DNA of 64,000 nt from Rhytidiadelphus loreus (taxonomy: Eukaryota > Streptophyta > Bryopsida > Hypnales > Hylocomiaceae), in assembly GCA_947034895.1 (NCBI GenBank), contig OX344761.1, forward strand, positions 83,841,839 through 83,905,838. The letters run 5' to 3'. This document shows, in pieces, positions 13,787 to 22,689 of the stretch. Positions within the stretch are counted from its first letter, which is position 1. Each line of letters starts with the position of its first letter. The translations under genes and the position numbers were made by a program. The notes under the pieces were generated by a model. That model saw only the letters and a program-made list of their open reading frames with translations. It ran no database searches and was not told the DNA's origin.

Positions 13787-13845
13787 AGAGGTCGCCCCTA
13801 CCTCCACTCGCCCCTACCTCCAGTCGCCCCTACATGTAGTCGCCT
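13787..13845. repeat. Short CGCCCCTACCTCCA tandem repeat
   Basis: Three degenerate copies of about 17 bp built on CGCCCCTACCTCCA lie in otherwise AT-rich DNA. The words resemble the reverse complement of the satellite's GGGGCGAGTGCGGGTGGAGG segment. This could be chance shared composition or a stray satellite fragment. Confidence 0.5.
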
Positions 13846-13948
13846 AGTACCCGTATGCGCCCCTTGAATTTGCCATGTAGATGCCACATGGCATCCAGCT
13901 GGAGGGGGGTAATTTTATATAAAGTCAAAGGTAAATTTGACTTTTCGT

Positions 13949-13964
13949 GACGTCGCGCGACGTC
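13949..13964. other. Perfect 16-bp palindrome GACGTCGCGCGACGTC
   Basis: A perfect palindrome with two GACGTC ends lies in an isolated GC-rich island (13,945-14,000) that also holds CAGTGTCGCACTG. It could be a bZIP-type ACGT site or a decayed transposon end. No adjacent gene supports a regulatory role. Confidence 0.4.
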
Positions 13965-14076
13965 TGTCTGTCGCAGTGTCGCACTGTCGTAGCGAACAAC
14001 CCTGCTAGTGAGAGACATCAATTTGATGGGCAACTTTGAAAAGTAAAAGTAAACTTAATAAAAATTAGCAAGTTCT

Positions 14077-15236
14077 CACTATAAGAAATTCATGTTTTTT
14101 AGACATCAAAAATTGACATGTGAACATTGTTTGAGATGTCAGCACATGTCAACATGGATGTCCAAAAAATTGTGTGAAGATTGAAGTGGCAAAAACATCC
14201 AAAATCACATAACATGCCCTAATGTTTTGATGTTTTTGAGCTAATGTTTACAAAAACATGGGTTTTAAGCCGGGTGTTGAAATCTTGCCATGTGGTCGCT
14301 TCATTAATGCCATGTGAGCGAGAAAAGCCATGTGATTTTTTTTTCATTTAGTCCATCCATGACGTGGTAGAGAAAAAAGTAACATGGCATCTAACGAGGG
14401 CGACAACTAACATAGCATGCCTGGTCAAAACACTTTTACACTATCTAAGAATTTTAATATTATTTTTTGAGATGTCAATTTAGACATCCAAACATTTTTT
14501 GAGACATCAATTGGTGCATACCATATCTAGAGGGCAAGGTTTGTGGAAAATAACTATTTAAAAGAAAGTCAAAAAATTAAATTAAATGAACAAGAGAATT
14601 TTTGATGGCATTACTTCATTGACATTTAGTAAGAATGAAGGGTGGAGAGTTCATTTTTATAATGAAATCCATTCTCTATCCACGGTTAGACAAAGGATAT
14701 TGGATAATTTGAAGATGGGAGCTTGACTGCTAGACATCTAAAGTCTAAACATTGTTTCAAAAATTATACTTTGAACACAATTTTTGCTTTATGTAACCTA
14801 TATGGGTTGTTTTACTTCCTATCATCCCACTTGTATAAAGAGCTTTTCATCTATAGTGTGCATCCATCCATTTCCTTTTTTTTTTGCAAAGCATGCTATG
14901 TGATTGCTTTCTCCTCTGTTTTCACATTTGGTCAGTGTTTTACCGCAACCCACAATAACTTTCATAGACTTATTAGCAATCAAAATGAGTATGCTTGTTG
15001 ATGTGGTAGTACTAGGTTTTTTTGGACTGCAAAAATATTATTGCATTTGTTTTTATGTAAAATAAAACATCAACGTCAATCATAGTGTCAACTTGTTTTT
15101 ATAGTAATCTACCAACATTCTATGTAACATCGACAAAAATCTACCTTTTAGGGCCATCTTCACTTTGACATCTTGATGTTTGGTAAAACATCCATGTCTA
15201 TGGTTAGACATAAAAAAATACAGGGTTCTTATAGTA
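14077..15236. mobile_element. Non-autonomous CACTA-type transposon
   Basis: The left end reads CACTATAAGAAATTCATGTT. The reverse complement of the right end reads TACTATAAGAACCCTGTATT, so the termini are inverted repeats starting with the CACTA-superfamily signature (one base decayed on the right). The element is flanked by a 3-bp duplication, TCT at 14,074-14,076 and TCT at 15,237-15,239, as expected for this superfamily. Both subterminal regions carry many ACATC and GATGT words in both orientations, like the subterminal binding repeats of En/Spm elements. At 1,160 bp with no transposase-like frame, it must depend on an enzyme encoded elsewhere. Confidence 0.85.
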
Positions 15237-15239
15237 TCT

Positions 15240-16179
15240 TAGTGTTGCAAAGGAGACTTTGATTAACTACTGCCTTAAAATCAATAATGCACTCCCTCTA
15301 TGTTGGGCACTTGGTGACTAAAGGCCTTAAGTTTTATGATAATATTTGCATATTGCAATATTCATAGTATTTAGATAAATTGGTTGGGAAGCATTGCACT
15401 TGTGAAATATCAAATTTACAACATTTAAGAAATTTTCAACTTATGGTAACAAATGGGATTTCTACTTTTGCAAGTTTTTTTTGATTTCCACATATCCTCT
15501 ACGGATTGAAAGTTTACTTCATGACATAAAGTAGCTTGGCCTTATGAGGGTAGGTTTCATTTGTATTTGACCAAATTTTCTTGAGTGCTTTGAAGATGTT
15601 CTTGATGCGGATATCTTGAAAGTAATTTCAATTTATAAGAGAATTTTTGCTATTATCTTTAAATTACTTAAATCCTAAAGATTAAAAGAAAGGTGATATA
15701 GATTACAAAAATTATGAAGATGTATTGTAGCGCTTAATACAAGTTACTTCAATAGAAGTTGCACATTATAATCCATAGTCCATAATTGTACAAGGGAATG
15801 TACCATTATAATAGCTAATTATTATTAGCCATTGTATTACATTTAAAAAAAATAAAAATTTCAAGTTATGAATAAATTAAGAATAAATGATATTCTAGTT
15901 ACGACAAAATTAAAAATAAATCAAATTTTAGCAATACAAAGATCATTTTATAGGCTTGTACTAACAAAGAGTGATAGCAATCTAGAACTACTCTCGGAAC
16001 TACTAGTTAGAAAACTTGAACAATGGCCACTTGAAAATTTGAACAAACTCTAATAGAACCTCTATTCTTCTTTACCTTGCACTAGAAGTATTTAATAGTG
16101 TTTCTATTATCCAATGTCAAAATCTAGATTTTCATAAGCCTATTTTGTGTGATTTTACAATGTATACTTCCAATGACAC
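15240..16179. other. AT-rich intergenic stretch, no gene seen
   Basis: Only short frames are present, such as 61 codons at 15,868-16,053 with AT-driven composition. The stretch around 15,480-15,640 has a faintly protein-like composition but is broken by stops. I cannot assign it. Confidence 0.5.
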
Positions 16180-17268
16180 TACTTTCACATTCCAATTCCA
16201 TATGAATAAGTTTTTTTTTAGTTTAGTTACTCTTAGAAGACAATTATTGTTCTCGAATGAGACTCTACAATTGCATGTTCCCAATTTAGCCATATAAATT
16301 ATCTTCACATCTACTTGGACAACTTCCACATGTGAGAAGCTCATTTGTCCCTTGAGGCAATATCACTAGAGAGGGGTGAGTGTACTTTTGAGCCCTTTCA
16401 GAAGTAGCTCAACAAGAGTCTATTTCATATCATCTTCAAATGTGTTTATGAATTACAAATTGTGCCAAAAATTACAATTGTAAATTATCTATACCAGTAT
16501 TATATACTAAATGCTATATCTAGAACTCAATCATGCGGCAGGCCAAAACAACACCCATGATCTCATTAGTTCCTTGCAAGATTGAATAGACACAAAGATC
16601 TTACATACCTTTCCACTTGTAATGTAACAATTAAGAACTCCATTAGCAGTCAGTGACATTGGCAATAGTAGGGCACTAAATTCTATAACAATGTAATTTG
16701 AAAACTGCACTACAATGCATTCACGGCTACCAAAAACCTTGGTGTCAAACGCTCATGAGCACAAAAAATGAACCAATTGAAACACTAGGAATGATAATCT
16801 CATCCATCTTCAAACTAAGATGCTAAGAAATAAGGAATTCAACTCTAAAAGCGGCCACATTCTAAAAGCGATCATAGCACAAAGGTACATTTTGCTTTCT
16901 TCAATATACCAATAGTTTACATTTCAGGACGTGGTTGCCTTTAGTGATCACTGAGTTTCAACTTTAGAAATTCATAACTAATTCTACGAAAGTCCAAAAA
17001 ACATGAAACAACTTAGATTAGGTGCCAATTCCATTTTCCTTCTTACTAAAATTTTCTAAATTTTTTTCAAGAAGTTTAGCTTCCTTGAAAAGTCAATCAA
17101 TTCTTAAATGGTCACTTTAAAAGCAAACTACCTTACTTGTGACTCCTAATCACAGAATGATTGACCATGCACTTGTTCTTTTCATTATTATCCCCAGATC
17201 ACAAAAGAAGCAAAAAAAAACTGGAAGAAGTAGCAAAAGTTTCAACTAATACGTCCATGCCAGATTGC
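16180..17268 (+). repeat. Dispersed repeat, copy A
   Basis: This stretch matches 24,240-25,500 (copy B) and 61,860-63,260 (copy C) in the same orientation. Shared words include ATGATCTCATTAGTTCCTTG, TAGACACAAAGATCT and CATCCATCTTCAAACTAAG. Relative to B it has an extra stretch at about 16,830-17,137 and lacks the part equivalent to 24,875-25,475. Similarity resumes beyond the Harbinger-type element at 18,451. Because broken acyl-CoA dehydrogenase exons follow in A and B, the repeat may derive from intron and flank of that gene. Confidence 0.8.
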
Positions 17269-17271
17269 TAA

Positions 17272-18450
17272 GAGCATTCCCACGGCTGACACCCCAAACA
17301 GGGGCGCCAAATGCCCATTTGGCGAGTTGAACTGCAGTCCGGGGCCACACTGCTTCTCAAGTGCGGATACGCAATGCCAGGTAGCTTTGTTGAGTAGAAA
17401 ATAAAACTACAGAATTTTTACTTTTGATAAAATGAGAGAAGTAATTCCAACAATTATCTCTCATTTCTCCAAAATCATCTCCAACTTACTTTGAGTTTCC
17501 ATTAGAGTAGAGAGACTAATTATATACATACGGGGTGGTAGGATGTAGAACAAACCATGTGGGATATGTTAATTAGAATTAGTAGGAGTTTAAAGTAGGA
17601 ATTGTGTTTGAAGTAGAATTTCAGACCTCATTTAGGTATAGTAGATTTTTTTTTTTAAAACACTTTGAACTAAATAAAGATGTTAAATTAATATAACTTT
17701 CATCTCCAAAAATTCTTTTGAGATTTAGAACCTCCAATCAAAAGTTATGGATAAATTTGAGAGAGGAAGTTTGAAAAGTAAAAAAAAATTCCTTTAGAAC
17801 CCCTCTCTCAAATTTGTCCATAACTTTTGATTGGAGGTTCTGAATCTCAAACAGATTTTTGAAGATGAAGTTTATCTTAATTTAACAACTTTTTTTGGTT
17901 CAAAGATTTTTGAATTTTTTTTTTCTCCTATGCCTAAATGAGGTCTAAAATTCTACTTCAAACACAATTCCTACTTTAGACTTAATTATGAGCGGTCGAG
18001 CTCCTACTCATTCTAATTTACATTATCCCACATGGATTGTTCTACTTCCTACCACACCATGAGCATATATAGCTTCTCTTATCAAACGAATCTCATTGTT
18101 AGTTGGAAATGATTTATTTTCAATAGTTTTCTACAAGTACAGAAACCTTTTTCACAGTAGAAATTGCCTGTTTTTTCAAATTTTTAACTGCAGTAAGAGT
18201 AAACTTACTGTAGTAGAAATGCTTTTTGAAAACCAGCTGGGGTCGGTACCTCGGAAACGGGACGGAAAGCGAAGTCAAACAGCTTGGCGAGTCACGACAG
18301 TGGCTCGCCATTTTTCCGGGCACTCGTCAAATTTCGCCGTGGCCGGCCATTTTTTTGGCCGACTCCGTGCTGCCGTGGGGCAAGTTTATCAGCTCGGGCC
18401 CGCCCACTCCCCGGGTTGGCTCCCCTTGGCGCCCCGCCGTGGGGATGCTC
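17272..18450. mobile_element. Non-autonomous PIF/Harbinger-type element with target TAA
   Basis: The ends are GAGCATTCCCACGGC and, reverse-complemented from the right, GAGCATCCCCACGGC. TAA flanks both sides (17,269-17,271 and 18,451-18,453), matching the TWA target of PIF/Harbinger. The paralogous segment at 25,481-25,520 carries the same flanks fused around one TAA, so it is the unoccupied site. The element is 1,179 bp, has GC-rich ends and encodes no transposase. Inside it is a foldback with arms of about 260 bp (17,515-17,768 and 17,800-18,075). Reading frames at 18,096-18,478 lie within the GC-rich right end and are probably spurious. Confidence 0.9.
17515..18075. repeat. Large foldback inside the Harbinger-type element
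   Basis: The left arm (about 17,515-17,768) and right arm (about 17,800-18,075) are inverted copies, both containing CATAACTTTTGATTGGAGGT or its complement. The loop is about 30 bp. Transcription would give a long double-stranded RNA hairpin, a possible source of small RNAs. Confidence 0.85.
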
Positions 18451-18510
18451 TAACTGCAAAATAGAATTTGGGCAATAGTCAACAGCACTAACTGCCTCGG
18501 GAGTTGGGAC

Positions 18511-18634
18511 TCATACACCACGGAAGATACCTCCAAACCCCAGCTTCGCTGCCTTTCGCAAAACCTCCACTGGGAAATACGTTTGCTCATCCCATTGACC
18601 TCCGGTAGGTAGCACAGCTCATTCTCTGCAAATC
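18511..18634 (-). pseudogene. Broken acyl-CoA dehydrogenase exon, copy A
   Basis: On the - strand a splice-acceptor-like GGGAGCAG precedes a start resembling FAENEL. After a frameshift the frame reads QWDEQTYFPVEVL followed by RKAAKLGFGGI, then a stop. This is the N-terminal region of mitochondrial acyl-CoA dehydrogenases, closest in my judgement to the isobutyryl-CoA dehydrogenase group (valine breakdown). The frameshift, the stop and the absence of downstream catalytic exons mark it as a pseudogene fragment. A second copy is at 26,110-26,244. Confidence 0.7.
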
Positions 18635-18639
18635 CTGCT

Positions 18640-19378
18640 CCCATACCCAAGAAATAAAGCACATGTTACCGACAGCGTTTCTTACAAATAGTAAACCGTT
18701 CATTTCATTTGCTGGGAGAAACATACAAATACTCCACTTTTCCACTAGAATACATTATTTTACTTTTCTTTTTCAAAGACCACTGAGTAGGAGAAGAAGA
18801 AGAGAGTCACGGCAGTGTCTTCTTCGTCATCCGTTTTCAAAAATTCTTTCATTCCTCAAGGAAAGTGCCGAAATGAAAAGGAAAAAAATTAGTGCATCTC
18901 GCGGTAATGGAAAACCCGGCAGTAGTGGATGCAATTTTACCTTTAAAAGGCTACTCAGTGTTACAATGCATCCAATAAGCAACACAGTACCGCATCATAC
19001 ATACTCCATGAGGAAGCTCTAGCCTTGGCTCACACGGATCCCACGCAGAAGGAAACCGTCCTCTCGTTGACTTCAGCTTCGTTCAACAGTGTCCTTCACG
19101 TGGGTGGCTACCACTACTAGTACTATTCTACTCGGAGCTTATGCACACAAAGACGAGGCTCTGCTCTCATGCATGTTTTGCCTGTCAATTTCTTCTCTGC
19201 TGCGTCATTTCGTCGCTGGAGTGTTCTGCAAGCCAGAGAGACGACCTCAGATGCTGTTGGATCCTCACGGCAGCAAGGTATGTGCGTTCAAGTGTGAGAC
19301 TGCGTTCAGACAGTCCAGACAGTCCAGTTAGCGTTTCGCGCGGACAGTCCATTGATTTGCTCGTGCAACCGATCCGGA
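18640..19378 (+). promoter_or_regulatory. Upstream region of the 281-codon gene, with G-box
   Basis: The G-box CACGTG lies at 19,097-19,102, about 280 bp before the start codon. The stretch 19,020-19,310 is similar to 27,110-27,650, where a G-box in the same context (CTTCACGTGG) lies at 27,194-27,199. An AAG|GTATGT donor-like site at about 19,277 is also shared, which suggests a 5' UTR with an intron. The remainder shows no gene. Confidence 0.5.
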
Positions 19379-20224
19379 ATGACGTCAACGATTACTCCCG
19401 CCGACCTGCTTAAGACCGTCTACAAGGTCGGGGGCTACTTCAAAGCCGATGGGACTCCCGCGCCTTACGATAATTCCGGCATTCGTTTCTCCAACATGCC
19501 CAAATCGTCGAGCGGCCAGTATCATAAGGATTCCGATGAGAACAAGCACTTCCTCCAGGGCTTCAACCCGCTCTCATTCACTCTGGAGGCGGTGGTCGAT
19601 CCCAAGAATCTGGAGGATACCAAGACGCTGAAGTTCCGGCCGGCCGGCGCCACCGACAAGATCATCTACCTTCCGTACTATCAGAAGAACATCACCTCTA
19701 CCGTCATCCCGATCAAAGACGCATCAGTCTGTTACTTCATCACCGATGGGATGTCGGGTTGCAACTTCTTCATAGACAAGCTGCCAAACGGCAATCTCGT
19801 TTGCCACCACGCCAACGCCTTGCAGTATTCGCCTACCGAGGCCGATGTGAAGGCCGATGCTGGCGCCTTCAACCCGCTCGCGCCGACAACGATGGACACG
19901 CAACACCACACTGCGCTGAGCGCCTACCCCGGTGCGGTGAACGTGGCCAGTCTACGCGTGGCGGACTACTACGCAAAAGCACAGGCTTCGGTGGACCAGA
20001 AAGTGAAGGAGGGTAAGTCCAACGTGCAATTCTACGGTGGAACCACCATCATGGGCTTCCTCGTGGCCGGGAAGTGGGAGTTCTGGTTCCAGACCTACGC
20101 ACGGCTTTCATATCGCACTACAGGCAAAGGCCTCGTCGGCCTCATGAAGGGCAAAGGCAAAGACATTAAGGTCGAGGACGCGCCGCAGGAGATCATCGAC
20201 GTCCAGCGCTTCTGGCCAAAGTAA
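19379..20224 (+). CDS. Intronless GC-rich gene, 281 residues, function unknown
   Basis: The frame extends upstream to 19,352, but I choose the ATG at 19,379 because the protein-like sequence begins there (MTSTITPADLLKTVYKVGGY). There is no signal peptide, membrane span or intron. The DNA is clearly more GC-rich than its AT-rich surroundings. Residues 117-146 hold a conserved-looking core: a strand ending in DGMSGC (Cys128), then LPNGNLVCHH with His143 and His144. A Ser-Gly-Cys followed about 15 residues later by His resembles the catalytic pair of bacterial cysteine deamidases of the CNF1/BLF1/CheD fold, but overall relationship is unproven. Residues 219-243 contain a Trp- and Phe-rich strand region (KWEFWFQTY). 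The composition and lack of introns fit a gene acquired from bacteria or by retroposition. Copy B of this segment lacks it. Confidence 0.8.
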   Translation: MTSTITPADLLKTVYKVGGYFKADGTPAPYDNSGIRFSNMPKSSSGQYHKDSDENKHFLQGFNPLSFTLEAVVDPKNLEDTKTLKFRPAGATDKIIYLPYYQKNITSTVIPIKDASVCYFITDGMSGCNFFIDKLPNGNLVCHHANALQYSPTEADVKADAGAFNPLAPTTMDTQHHTALSAYPGAVNVASLRVADYYAKAQASVDQKVKEGKSNVQFYGGTTIMGFLVAGKWEFWFQTYARLSYRTTGKGLVGLMKGKGKDIKVEDAPQEIIDVQRFWPK

Positions 20225-20225
20225 G

Positions 20226-20290
20226 AGCAAAGAGGTTAAAGTTGGGGACGCGTGGCACAGGATCATCAACGCCCGGCGCTTCTGCCCTAG
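20226..20290 (+). pseudogene. Degenerate duplicate of the gene's 3' end
   Basis: Right after the stop codon, about 65 bp repeats the last 70 bp of the gene. GTCGAGGACGCG faces GTTGGGGACGCG, GATCATCGACGTCC faces GATCATCAACGCCC, and CAGCGCTTCTGG faces CGGCGCTTCTGC. The copy lies in the +1 frame relative to the gene and has diverged, so it is not translated as part of it. Confidence 0.8.
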
Positions 20291-20294
20291 CGCG

Positions 20295-20950
20295 CAAGAG
20301 AAACACAACTGTTAGAATTGAGAGAGAAGAAATATTTGATGTAAAGTGGAAGTATATATTAGTAAAATGTTTCGTACATTACTTATAGCGCAAGACTCTC
20401 TCATGTGGAGCATTGGGTCTTCAATGCATCGCCATATCTCACCACTTCTTGATGCCGTGGTCAAATTGAGTGCAACTGGTGGCGATGCTCTTTAGATTTC
20501 CTTCTCTTGGAAGAGAATTATTGTGTTACTTGAACTTCTTGTTGCTCCGTGCGTTTCCGTACTCCCAGAGGAGGCTTCAAATTTTACCAGACCATGGCAC
20601 ACAACGATGGGTCTTGTCCAGACCATGACACCCAACCCCCTGCGAGGCGACGCCGACGTGTCCACGCGCTCTGCTTCCCGACAGCCTGCGGCTATCGCAT
20701 CGTCGATCAAATTCATTGAGCGTGGAGGGAGTGGGAGGCGTTCTTGTGGTTGTTTGTAGCTTTGGATTTTCCCTTGCGACGTGTGACATTCCAAAAAAGA
20801 GTCGAGAGGGTTCGAGTGGTGGGTTGGAGTGTTGGAGTTGTGGTTGCTTTGGAGTTCGAGTTTGAGTGAGCTATCTGTCTATGGCGAACACCCCGCCGAG
20901 GAGAACGATCGAGCGAAGACTGGAGACAGCGTCGTATTGCGACCCTCCTT
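20295..20950. other. 3' flank, no gene seen
   Basis: This probably contains the 3' UTR of the upstream gene. The overlapping frames on both strands at 20,492-20,970 have no protein-like conservation. Confidence 0.4.
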
Positions 20951-20956
20951 CGAACA

Positions 20957-21480
20957 ATGATGGGATCCAAATGCTCGAGCAGTCGCTGCCGCCCTCAACA
21001 ACAGCAGCAGGTCAGAGCCTCTGAATTTGGCATCCCTGTTCCTGACAATTGCAAAGAGTTTCTGGCTTCGCTCGACAAAGGTGAGCGACACGGTTTCTTC
21101 CCTTTTGTATGATTTCCGCAGCGTTCAGAATGTCTACATGGAATTTCCTAGCTGATTTGTCATTTTGGGACGAGAGGAGCTTTTTCACATTTTGATTCTC
21201 ATACATGTGCGTTTGTGTCTTCAGAGTGTTTATCTGGGACTCTGGGAGGCGTCCTTGTGCGATGAGATGTTTCCTTGGCGGGGCCTTCATGATCAATATC
21301 TTGTAGTGTTGGAAATTGGTCCGTCCTTGTGGAATTTTATTCTTATCAGAGAATAGGTATTCCACCTGCCTCTGCGGAGCTCATCTTGGAGCATCCCAAA
21401 ATTTGTGTACTACCAGAATGCGCCTCATTTGGCTGGGAGTATTTGTTGAGAGTGATTTACACAAGCTATGGGGTATGCAG
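20957..21480 (+). CDS. Possible exons of an unrecognised gene or pseudogene
   Basis: The ATG at 20,957 opens a 41-codon frame ending SEFGIPVPDNCKEFLASLDK at a good donor (AAAG|GTGAGC, 21,079). A second stretch at about 21,300-21,465, in another frame, reads RIGIPPASAELILEHPKI and then CASFGWEYLLRVIYTSYG before GGTATGC. Another frame from 21,468 reads DEEEIWKSIKPPDSELWPP. These have protein-like composition and plausible splice borders, but I do not recognise the family and cannot build one clean model. It may be a decayed gene. Confidence 0.3.
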
Positions 21481-21599
21481 ATGAAGAGGAGATTTGGAAG
21501 TCAATCAAACCTCCGGACTCAGAGCTATGGCCACCATTATTTGTCCCACAGTCGCCGCTTTGGGGTGTTCTGTCCCAATCTTGTAACTTTCTACAATTT

Positions 21600-21870
21600 A
21601 CCCAAAACAGGTTGCCGAGGGTATTAGTTCCCCCTATCTCTCTCAAAAAATTTAAAGGCCATTGATTTTTTTTTTAAATGCTTACTTTCGAAATCGCCAT
21701 TGATTTTGTGAAATTTAATTTGATCTGTCCAAATAATGTACCCAAAACAGGCTGCCAAGGGTATTAGTTCCCCTAGCTCTCTCAAAAAATTTAAAGGCCG
21801 TTGATTTTTTTTTAAATGCTTACCTTTGAAATCGCCATTGATTTTGTGAGATTTAATTTGAGCCGTCCGA
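21600..21870. repeat. Tandem duplication of about 140 bp
   Basis: CCCAAAACAGG begins at 21,601 and 21,741. The two units share GGGTATTAGTTCCCC, CTCTCAAAAAATTTAAAGGC and ATCGCCATTGATTTTGTGA with few differences. Confidence 0.9.
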
Positions 21871-22045
21871 ATATCAATACGGATATAGATACGAAAATGA
21901 ATATTGGGTACCAATATAGTATCATATACAAATATATAATGAATATTGAATGTGAATACGGATACAAATACGGCTCAATATTAGATATGAGTACAAATAT
22001 GAGTACGCGATATGGATATGGGTACAAGATATGGATACAAGATGT
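21870..22045. repeat. Cryptic ATACGGATA simple-sequence region
   Basis: This is a degenerate array of words such as ATACGGATA, ATACAAATA and ATATGGATA. A related stretch in inverse orientation lies at 28,080-28,175. Both look like the short-period filler often found in plant transposons. Confidence 0.6.
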
Positions 22046-22224
22046 TGGTTGTCCCATATTGTTTGTCAATTACATTGTTTTCTAAAAATTACAAGAAGGC
22101 GAGGGGAGGGTATGAAAATTAATTAATTAATTAATTTTTTGTGAGCTAATTGTGACATTGTGTTACCATGACAATGAGTTTAGAAGATGCAATAACTGCA
22201 TTAACACTAAATGCCCAATACCAT

Positions 22225-22300
22225 TTTTAGTGGTTTCCATTTCTATCAATAAATAAATAAGCTTTTAGTGGTTTCCATTTCTATCAATAAATAAATAAAC
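22225..22300. repeat. Two tandem 38-bp units
   Basis: TTTTAGTGGTTTCCATTTCT followed by ATCAATAAATAAATAA occurs twice in direct succession at 38-bp spacing, without differences in the core. Confidence 0.9.
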
Positions 22301-22624
22301 TTTGTATTATTTGGATATCGTATGGAAAAGTTCTGAAATCATGTTTGAAGTAGGAAGGTCCCCATGCCATTCGCAAGATCCCCAATCGCGAGGCTAGAGT
22401 CCCCTTGAACCTTGAGTATTGCATCAACGATGTATCTCATGAAAGTATTTGTGACCGATAGAACCTTGAAGTACCAGGGCCATCATTTCTTTTTTAGTCA
22501 TGTGTTTGGAATTGTAGATGTGTGGCATTGAACCCCACGCAAATGGGTTCCCTTCCTTCTTGTCATGTTTAGTTTGAGTTTGATACCTTGTCAGCAATAA
22601 CTATCCCACATCGTATGAGCTTCT

Positions 22625-22686
22625 CATTATGGACCAGATAATGCTTGAGAGCCTCCTGGCTCTCGAGCATTATCTAATCCATAATG
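22625..22686. repeat. 62-bp hairpin
   Basis: The arm CATTATGGACCAGATAATGC with TTGAGAGCC pairs with GGCTCTCGAGCATTATCTAA and TCCATAATG across a 4-base TCCT loop. Only a few mismatches interrupt the stem. It could be a tiny foldback element or a small-RNA precursor. Confidence 0.8.
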
Positions 22687-22689
22687 CCA

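Larger units (their letters stand above)
12216..14076. other. AT-rich intergenic stretch, no gene seen
   Basis: No ORF here resembles a known protein; a 123-codon frame at 13,476-13,847 is low-complexity. 12,880-13,230 is weakly similar, in the same orientation, to 60,850-61,200 (both hold a CCTAAAGG motif followed by a related AT-rich tract), which suggests an old dispersed repeat. Confidence 0.5.

Noticed and set aside
18096..18478. Overlapping frames of 64-122 codons as small genes
   Set aside because: They lie in the GC-rich right end of the Harbinger-type element and are absent from the paralogous segment.
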